Assembly (NCBI GenBank): GCA_009377445.1 | Contig: WHUA01000006.1 | Location: 124,001 to 188,000, forward strand | Direction of reading: 5' to 3' | DNA from: Alphaproteobacteria bacterium | GTDB taxonomy: Bacteria > Pseudomonadota > Alphaproteobacteria > UBA8366 | Length of the DNA: 64,000 nucleotides | Shown here: positions 58,907 to 64,000 of the stretch, one piece after another | How positions within the stretch are numbered: position 1 is the stretch's first letter | Layout of the letters: each line of letters opens with the position of its first letter | Translations under genes and position numbers: made by a program | Notes under the pieces: generated by a model | What the model was told of the DNA's origin: nothing | Database searches by the model: none | Seen by the model: only the letters and a program-made list of their open reading frames with translations

Positions 58907-60163
58907 TTACTGTGCTCCGACGGCGCCCGACTTGACCACACGATCGAGCTCCTCGCCCGAATAGCCGAGCACGTCGCTTAGGATTTCCATGGTGTGCTCG
59001 CCGAGCAGCGGTGAGCGCTTGACCTCCACGGGGCTGTCGGAGAGCTTGATCGGGCACCCGACGGTGAGGTAGGGGCCGCGTTCCGGGTGATCGACCTCCA
59101 CGATCGTGCCGGTCTCGCGAAGCGATGGCTCCTGTGCGAGCTCCTTCATCGACAGAATCGGGCCGCAGGGAATGTCGAGCGGATTGCAGGCGTCCATGAC
59201 TTCGAACTTCGTCATGGTCTTCGTCCATTCCTCGATCCGGTCGAAGATCTGGGGAATCTTGTCGAGACGGGCATTGGGGGTGGCGTAGGCCGGATCGTCT
59301 TTCCAGCCGGGCTCGCCGATCAGATCGCAGATTTTCCCCCATGCCGCCGCCTGCGTAATGAAGTAGACATAGGCGTTCGGATCGGATTCCCAGCCTTTGC
59401 ACTTGAGAATCCAGCCGGGCTGGCCGCCGCCGGAATCGTTGCCGGCACGCGGAACCGAATCGCCGAACGGAATGCCCTGGCCGTGCTGGCTATATTCCGT
59501 CAGCGGGCCGCTCGCCAGCCGCTGCTGGTCGCGCAGCTTGACGCGGCAGAGATTGAGCACGCCGTCCTGCATCGAGGCGAGCACCTTCTGGCCGCGTCCG
59601 CTTTGCTCCCGATGATAGAGTGCGGACACGATGCCGAGCGCGAGGTGGAGCCCGGTGCCGCTGTCGCCGATCTGCGCGCCGGTGACCATCGGGGGGCCGT
59701 CGAGAAAGCCCGTCGTCGAAGCCGCGCCGCCGGTACACTGGGCGATATTCTCGTAGACCTTGCAATCCTCGTACGGGCCGGGGCCGAAGCCCTTGATCGA
59801 CGCGAGGATCATGCGCGGATTAATCTCGTGGATACGCTCCCAGCTGAAGCCCATCCGATCCAGAACGCCAGGGGCGAAGTTCTCGACCATGACGTCGCAT
59901 TCCTTGACGAGCCTCTCGAGGACCGCTTTGCCCGTCTCGTGCTTCGTATTGAGCGTGATGGAGCGCTTGTTGTGATTGAGCATCGTGAAATAAAGCGAAT
60001 CGGCGCCGGGAACGTCGACGAGCTGCTTGCGCGTTGCGTCGCCGACTCCGGGACGCTCGACCTTGATCACGTCGGCCCCCAGCCACGCAAGAAGCTGCGT
60101 GCATGTCGGGCCGGACTGCACATGGGTGAAATCGAGAATTTTTATGCCGTCGAGCGCTTTCAT
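58907..60163 (-). CDS. frc: Formyl-CoA:oxalate CoA-transferase Frc
   Basis: 418-residue class III (CaiB/BaiF) CoA-transferase that moves CoA from formyl-CoA to oxalate. The catalytic aspartate is residue 167 in [16 protein letters not shown]. The glycine loop and following segment [16 protein letters not shown] closely follow the formyl-CoA transferase pattern, not the general family. The N-terminal [26 protein letters not shown] is also Frc-like. It lies 43 bases downstream of oxc in the same operon, completing the oxalyl-CoA/formyl-CoA cycle. Confidence 0.95.
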   Translation of the reverse strand: MKALDGIKILDFTHVQSGPTCTQLLAWLGADVIKVERPGVGDATRKQLVDVPGADSLYFTMLNHNKRSITLNTKHETGKAVLERLVKECDVMVENFAPGVLDRMGFSWERIHEINPRMILASIKGFGPGPYEDCKVYENIAQCTGGAASTTGFLDGPPMVTGAQIGDSGTGLHLALGIVSALYHREQSGRGQKVLASMQDGVLNLCRVKLRDQQRLASGPLTEYSQHGQGIPFGDSVPRAGNDSGGGQPGWILKCKGWESDPNAYVYFITQAAAWGKICDLIGEPGWKDDPAYATPNARLDKIPQIFDRIEEWTKTMTKFEVMDACNPLDIPCGPILSMKELAQEPSLRETGTIVEVDHPERGPYLTVGCPIKLSDSPVEVKRSPLLGEHTMEILSDVLGYSGEELDRVVKSGAVGAQ

Positions 60164-60206
60164 GGCGGGCTCCTATCGGGCTGGCGTTGAATGCGGAGAA
60201 TTTGAA

Positions 60207-61937
60207 TCACTTCTTCTGCTGCCGGGCGACGACACTCGTCGGATTGAGGTTGCCGATGCGGCCACTCTCGGTACCGGCTTTCTCGTCGATCACCGCGTTG
60301 ACCAGCGTCGGGCGGCCGGAGGCCAGAGCCTTCTCGACCGCTTCCCGCAGTTCGTCCGGGGTCGTCGCGTTGACGCCGTCGCCGCCGAAGGCCTCAATCA
60401 TCTTGTCGTAGCGGGAGTCCTTGACGAACACCGTCGTCGCCGCGTCCGAACCGCCGGACGGATTGACGTCGGTACCGCGGTATATGCCGTTGTTATTGAA
60501 GACGACGACGCAGACCGGCAGGTGGTATCGGCAGATCGTCTCGATCTCCATGCCGGAGAAGCCGAAGGCGCTATCGCCCTCGACCGCGAGCACCGGCTTG
60601 CCCGTCACGACGGCCGCCGCGATGGCGAAGCCCATACCGATCCCCATGACGCCCCAGGTGCCGACATCCAAACGTTTCCGGGGCTTGTAGATGTCGATGA
60701 TGCTGCGGGCGAAATCGAGCGTGTTGGCGCCCTCGTTCACCAGGATCGTGTCGGGTTGTGCCTTGATGATGTCGCGCAGGGCGCCAAGCGCGCCGTGGAA
60801 GTCCATCGGGACGTTGTTGTTGCGCAGCCGGGGGGCCATCCGTTCGACGTTGGTTTGCACCTTGTCCCGCACGCTGGTGACCCAGTCCGCCGGCGGCGCG
60901 GTCCAATCCTCGCCCATTTGCGCCAACATCGCGGACACGCAGGACCCGATGTCGCCGACCACAGGGGCGGTGATGGCCACGTTGCTGTCCATTTCCTTCG
61001 GCTCGATGTCGACATGGATGAATGTCTTGGAGTAGGGCTCGCCCCATGCCTTGCCCTTGCCGTGCGACAGCAACCAGTTGAGTCGCGCCCCGATCAGCAT
61101 CACGACGTCGGCTTCCTTCAGCACCAACGACCGCGCGGCGCCCGCGGACTGCGGGTGGTCGTCGGGAAGCAGGCCCTTGGCCATGCTCATGGGCAGGTAG
61201 GGAATACCCGACTTTTCGACGAAGGCACGAATCTCTTCGTCGGCCTGGGCGTAGGCGGCGCCCTTGCCGAGGATGATCAGGGGCCGCTTGGCGCCTTTCA
61301 GCACATTGAGGGCGCGCGTCACGGACTCCGGAGCGGGGGGCTGTGCCGGTGCTGGATCGACGACCTCGACCAGGGACTTCTGGCCGTCCTCGTAATCCAT
61401 GGTCTGGCCGAAGAGTTTGGCGGGCAGGTCGAGATAGACGCCGCCCGGCCGGCCCGAACAGGCGGCGCGGATAGCGCGGGCGATGCCGATGCCGATATCC
61501 TGGGCGTGCAGCACCCGGAAGGCCGCCTTGCACAGCGGCTTGGCGACGGCCAGTTGGTCCATCTCCTCGTAGTCGCCCTGCTGCAGGTCGACAATCTCGC
61601 GTTCGGACGAGCCGCTGATCAGGATCATCGGAAAGCAATTCGTCGTCGCGTTGGCGAGCGCTGTGAGACCGTTGAGGAAGCCTGGCGCCGACACGGTAAG
61701 GCAGATGCCCGGCTTCTTGGTCAGGAAGCCCGCGATGGCGGCGGCCTGACCCGCGTTCTGCTCGTGACGGAAAGAAATCACGCGCATTCCCTGCGCCTGG
61801 GCGAAGCGTCCGAGATCGGTAATCGGAATGCCGGGCACGTTGAAGATCGTGTTGATGCCGTTCAGTTTCAGCGCATTGATGAGCAGGTGGAATCCGTCGG
61901 TCAGCTGGGCCTCGGGAACAGTCTCGGAAACTGCCAT
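60207..61937 (-). CDS. oxc: Oxalyl-CoA decarboxylase Oxc
   Basis: 576-residue ThDP-dependent enzyme that splits oxalyl-CoA to formyl-CoA and CO2. The catalytic glutamate lies in [17 protein letters not shown] near residue 56. The ThDP/magnesium motif is [20 protein letters not shown] with NNNGIYRG following, near residues 460-495. Length and segments [14 protein letters not shown] and [14 protein letters not shown] fit Oxc. ATG 61937 has GGGAG eight bases upstream; the frame stays open to 62219 but that part overlaps the regulator gene. Confidence 0.96.
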   Translation of the reverse strand: MAVSETVPEAQLTDGFHLLINALKLNGINTIFNVPGIPITDLGRFAQAQGMRVISFRHEQNAGQAAAIAGFLTKKPGICLTVSAPGFLNGLTALANATTNCFPMILISGSSEREIVDLQQGDYEEMDQLAVAKPLCKAAFRVLHAQDIGIGIARAIRAACSGRPGGVYLDLPAKLFGQTMDYEDGQKSLVEVVDPAPAQPPAPESVTRALNVLKGAKRPLIILGKGAAYAQADEEIRAFVEKSGIPYLPMSMAKGLLPDDHPQSAGAARSLVLKEADVVMLIGARLNWLLSHGKGKAWGEPYSKTFIHVDIEPKEMDSNVAITAPVVGDIGSCVSAMLAQMGEDWTAPPADWVTSVRDKVQTNVERMAPRLRNNNVPMDFHGALGALRDIIKAQPDTILVNEGANTLDFARSIIDIYKPRKRLDVGTWGVMGIGMGFAIAAAVVTGKPVLAVEGDSAFGFSGMEIETICRYHLPVCVVVFNNNGIYRGTDVNPSGGSDAATTVFVKDSRYDKMIEAFGGDGVNATTPDELREAVEKALASGRPTLVNAVIDEKAGTESGRIGNLNPTSVVARQQKK

Positions 61938-61993
61938 GGATTTTTCTCCCTCAGAGTCGTCTTGCCCTGACGCGGCGAACTCATCTGTCAACG

Positions 61994-62683
61994 TCAGTCC
62001 AGATAATGTGCGGTCATGTCCACATGCGAAGCGAGCCCGAAGGTGTGCGCGCGTACGAGGCGCTCCGCCAAGTCGGCATCGCGCTGCTCCAACGCTTCGA
62101 TGATGTGCATGTGATCGATGATCGACCGGCTCGCGCGGTCGTCTTCGGCGATCGTGCGCATACGTATCCAGCGCATGTGGGCGAACAGGTTCTCCGCCAT
62201 CTGGTTGAGCAGCTCGCATTTGCTCATGTTCAGGATGGCCTGGTGGAACTCGATGTTCGTTTCGGAATACTCGTCGATCTGCGCCCGCACGCGGTCATCG
62301 TCGAAAGTCGCGAACATACGCCGCAAGGACGCTATCTCCGCGTCCGTCGCGCTCTCGGTGATCAGCCGCGCGGCCATGCTCTCGAGCGCGGCCCAGACGG
62401 TGATCATCTCGAGGATCTCCTTCTTCGTCTTGCGCACGACGAAGGCGCCCCGGCGGGGAATGACCTTGACGAAGCCTTCCTGCTCCAGGCGCGTTATCGC
62501 CTCGCGCACCGGCGTGCGGCTGACGCCGAAATCCTCGGAAAGCTGCCGCTCGTCGAGCCGCGTCTCGCCCGGCTGGGCGTAAACGTTCATCGACAGAATC
62601 GCCTGCTTCAGGCCATCATAGACCTTGTCCTTGAGGACGAAGCTCACATCGATCGGTGTGACGAGCAGTTTGGCTGACGACAT
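61994..62683 (-). CDS. GntR-family (FCD domain) transcriptional regulator of oxalate operon
   Basis: About 229 residues. The N-terminal winged helix ([50 protein letters not shown]) lies at about residues 22-75. The C-terminal helical FCD effector domain (about 85-220) has histidines suited to metal and carboxylate ligands. It is the first gene of the minus-strand unit, 56 bases before oxc, and divergent from the formate dehydrogenase operon. Two 17-bp operator-like sites lie in the gap, so it probably controls both directions in response to oxalate or an acyl-CoA. A GTG at 62707 is an alternative start. Confidence 0.88.
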   Translation of the reverse strand: MSSAKLLVTPIDVSFVLKDKVYDGLKQAILSMNVYAQPGETRLDERQLSEDFGVSRTPVREAITRLEQEGFVKVIPRRGAFVVRKTKKEILEMITVWAALESMAARLITESATDAEIASLRRMFATFDDDRVRAQIDEYSETNIEFHQAILNMSKCELLNQMAENLFAHMRWIRMRTIAEDDRASRSIIDHMHIIEALEQRDADLAERLVRAHTFGLASHVDMTAHYLD

Positions 62684-62755
62684 TGGAATTCCGCTAGTTC
62701 GGGACACGGTTTAGCCGCCCATGAAACAGGCGGCTTGAATGGCTGCCCCGGTATT

Positions 62756-62772
62756 TGGTATCCAGTATACCA
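62756..62772. promoter_or_regulatory. Operator-like site 1 (GntR candidate)
   Basis: TGGTATCCAGTATACCA: half-sites TGGTAT/ATACCA are perfectly inverted with five bases between. It matches the second site at 13 of 17 positions. It lies 73 bases upstream of the regulator start. Confidence 0.55.
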
Positions 62773-62834
62773 GATACCGGGAAGCTCGCAAGTACCGAAG
62801 TCGGATCGGACCTACCTTCTCCGACTTCCGGATA

Positions 62835-62851
62835 TGTCATACTGTATACCA
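62835..62851. promoter_or_regulatory. Operator-like site 2 (GntR candidate)
   Basis: TGTCATACTGTATACCA has the same length and the same right half (GTATACCA) as site 1. It starts 79 bases to the right of site 1 and about 40 bases before the formate dehydrogenase start codon. Confidence 0.5.
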
Positions 62852-62893
62852 GCCTGGCCACCAACGTCGCCAACAATGCGAATTCAGGGGAAG

Positions 62894-64000
62894 ATGGAAG
62901 AATCGGCAGAAAGCGGCGGCGGATCGCGGCGGCGGATCGATCCGGGATCTGGGCGGCGCAAATCGGCGGCTTTTCCCAAAGGCCGCCAGATCGAGGCCGG
63001 CGCCCGCGACGAGATAGCCGCCTTGCTCGGCGACCGTCCCCGCGACCGCGACCTCCTCATCGAGCATCTGCACCTCGTCCAGGACAGGTATGGCTGCCTC
63101 CGCGCGGCGCATCTGCAGGCGCTCGCCGCGGAAATGCGCCTCGCGATGGCCGAGGTCTATGAGGTTGCGTCCTTTTATGCCCATTTCGATATCGTGCTGG
63201 ACGACGAGGCCGCGCCGCCGCCGCTGACGGTCCGCGTCTGCGACAGCCTGACCTGTGCGCTGGCCGGCGGGGAGGCGCTGCTGGCGACGCTGCCGGAAAG
63301 GCTCGGCCGTTCGGTGCGCGTCGTCCGCGCGCCCTGCATGGGGCGCTGCGATGTGGCGCCCGTGGCCGAGGTCGGCCACCGCCATGTCGACCATGCGGAT
63401 GTGGAAGGCGTGGCCGGGGCTGCCGCGGGCGGCGACGTCCATGCCGAGATCCCGCCGCACATCGACTTCGATGCCTACGCGGCGGAAGGCGGCTACGCGC
63501 TGCTGCGGGAATGCCGCGCAGGGGCGCGGGATGCCGAATCGCTGATCAAGACGCTGGAGGATTCCGGAATTCGCGGCCTCGGCGGCGCGGGTTTTCCGTC
63601 CGGCCGCAAGTGGCGCTTCGTGCGCCAGGAGAAGGGCCCGCGGCTGATGGCGGTAAACGCCGACGAAGGGGAGCCCGGCACCTTCAAGGATCGTTTCTAT
63701 CTCGAGCGCGATCCGCACCGGTTTCTGGAGGGCATGCTGGTCGCGGCCTGGGTCGTGGAGGCGCAAGCCGTCTATATCTATCTGCGCGACGAGTATCCGG
63801 CTGTGCGCGGCATCCTGCTGCAGGCGATTGCCCGGGTCGAGCGCGCGGGCCTCGACGGCGGATGCCGGATCCATCTGCGGCGCGGCGCCGGCGCCTACAT
63901 CTGCGGCGAGGAGTCGGCGATGCTGGAGAGCATCGAAGGAAAGCGCGGGCTGCCCCGCCACAAGCCGCCTTTTCCGAGCCAGGTCGGCCTGTTCGGCCGG
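62894..64000 (+). CDS. NAD-dependent formate dehydrogenase, diaphorase subunit (NuoE-NuoF fusion, FdsB-like), 5' part
   Basis: The gene runs off the right edge; 369 residues are visible. The N-terminal NuoE-like thioredoxin-fold domain (about 35-160) carries 2Fe-2S cysteines in CDSLTC and APCMGRC. The NuoF-like part follows, with GIRGLGGAGFPSGRKW, VNADEGEPGTFKDR and YICGEESAMLESIEGKRGLP, the FMN/NADH site. Conserved DRFYLERDPHRFLEGML and YIYLRDEYPA make it FdsB-type rather than complex I. It passes electrons from formate to NAD. ATG 62894 is a guess; ATG 62876 in frame is possible. It stands divergent from the oxalate operon, whose end product is formate. Confidence 0.88.
   Translation, partial: MEESAESGGGSRRRIDPGSGRRKSAAFPKGRQIEAGARDEIAALLGDRPRDRDLLIEHLHLVQDRYGCLRAAHLQALAAEMRLAMAEVYEVASFYAHFDIVLDDEAAPPPLTVRVCDSLTCALAGGEALLATLPERLGRSVRVVRAPCMGRCDVAPVAEVGHRHVDHADVEGVAGAAAGGDVHAEIPPHIDFDAYAAEGGYALLRECRAGARDAESLIKTLEDSGIRGLGGAGFPSGRKWRFVRQEKGPRLMAVNADEGEPGTFKDRFYLERDPHRFLEGMLVAAWVVEAQAVYIYLRDEYPAVRGILLQAIARVERAGLDGGCRIHLRRGAGAYICGEESAMLESIEGKRGLPRHKPPFPSQVGLFGR

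Overview
The window is gene-dense, high-GC DNA from a free-living alphaproteobacterium, most likely Rhodospirillales-like. The signs are an RpoH sigma-32, a HisZ-type ATP-phosphoribosyltransferase subunit overlapping purA, a TPP riboswitch on a lone thiC, many dipeptide/opine-type ABC substrate-binding proteins, and short palindromic intergenic repeats with a CGTCA...TCCATG frame. This placement is inferred from gene content. I saw no phage, transposase, integrase, CRISPR array or rRNA.

Layout. 1-3 kb: the 3' end of a TauD-like dioxygenase, then a two-subunit molybdenum hydroxylase (IorAB type) on the minus strand. 3.3-7.2 kb: two near-identical orphan substrate-binding protein genes, each with its own promoter region, leader hairpin and terminator. 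7.3-13.8 kb: an iron-uptake unit (FecI-type sigma, FecR, TonB-dependent transducer, DUF3649, a PepSY membrane protein split by a stop codon, DUF3325). 13.9-28.5 kb: mixed metabolism, comprising a metallo-beta-lactamase-fold protein, a class III aminotransferase, a large alpha/beta hydrolase, a DUF1080 protein, a lipocalin-like protein, MmgE/PrpD, an MFS carrier, riboswitch-controlled thiC, a D-aminoacylase, a peroxiredoxin with in-frame UGA, and a GST. 28.8-43.7 kb: housekeeping genes (serC-serA, hisZ-purA, a pseudokinase and membrane-protein pair, a methyltransferase, rpoH, an RluD-type synthase, tRNA-Glu, a DsbA-NhaA fusion). 43.8-49.1 kb: an RND pump operon ending in an LpxL-type acyltransferase. 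49.3-54.9 kb: a complete five-gene peptide/opine ABC importer, followed by two hydrolase-like genes. 56.5-64 kb: an oxalate-to-formate operon (GntR regulator, oxalyl-CoA decarboxylase, formyl-CoA transferase, ADP-forming acyl-CoA ligase), divergent from the start of a formate dehydrogenase operon that runs off the right edge.

How the genes work together. In the right-hand module, oxalate would be activated by CoA transfer (Frc), decarboxylated to formyl-CoA (Oxc), released as formate, and oxidised by an NAD-dependent formate dehydrogenase whose diaphorase subunit starts at about 62.9 kb. Two matching 17-bp operator-like sites lie in the divergent gap beside the GntR gene.

The most notable single observation is at 27263-27712. 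A PrxQ/BCP-type peroxiredoxin has an in-frame TGA exactly at the peroxidatic cysteine codon, followed by a hairpin whose geometry fits a bacterial SECIS element, so it is a strong selenoprotein candidate. In contrast, the PepSY gene at 11837-13462 is interrupted by TAA, which cannot encode selenocysteine, and is treated as a nonsense break.
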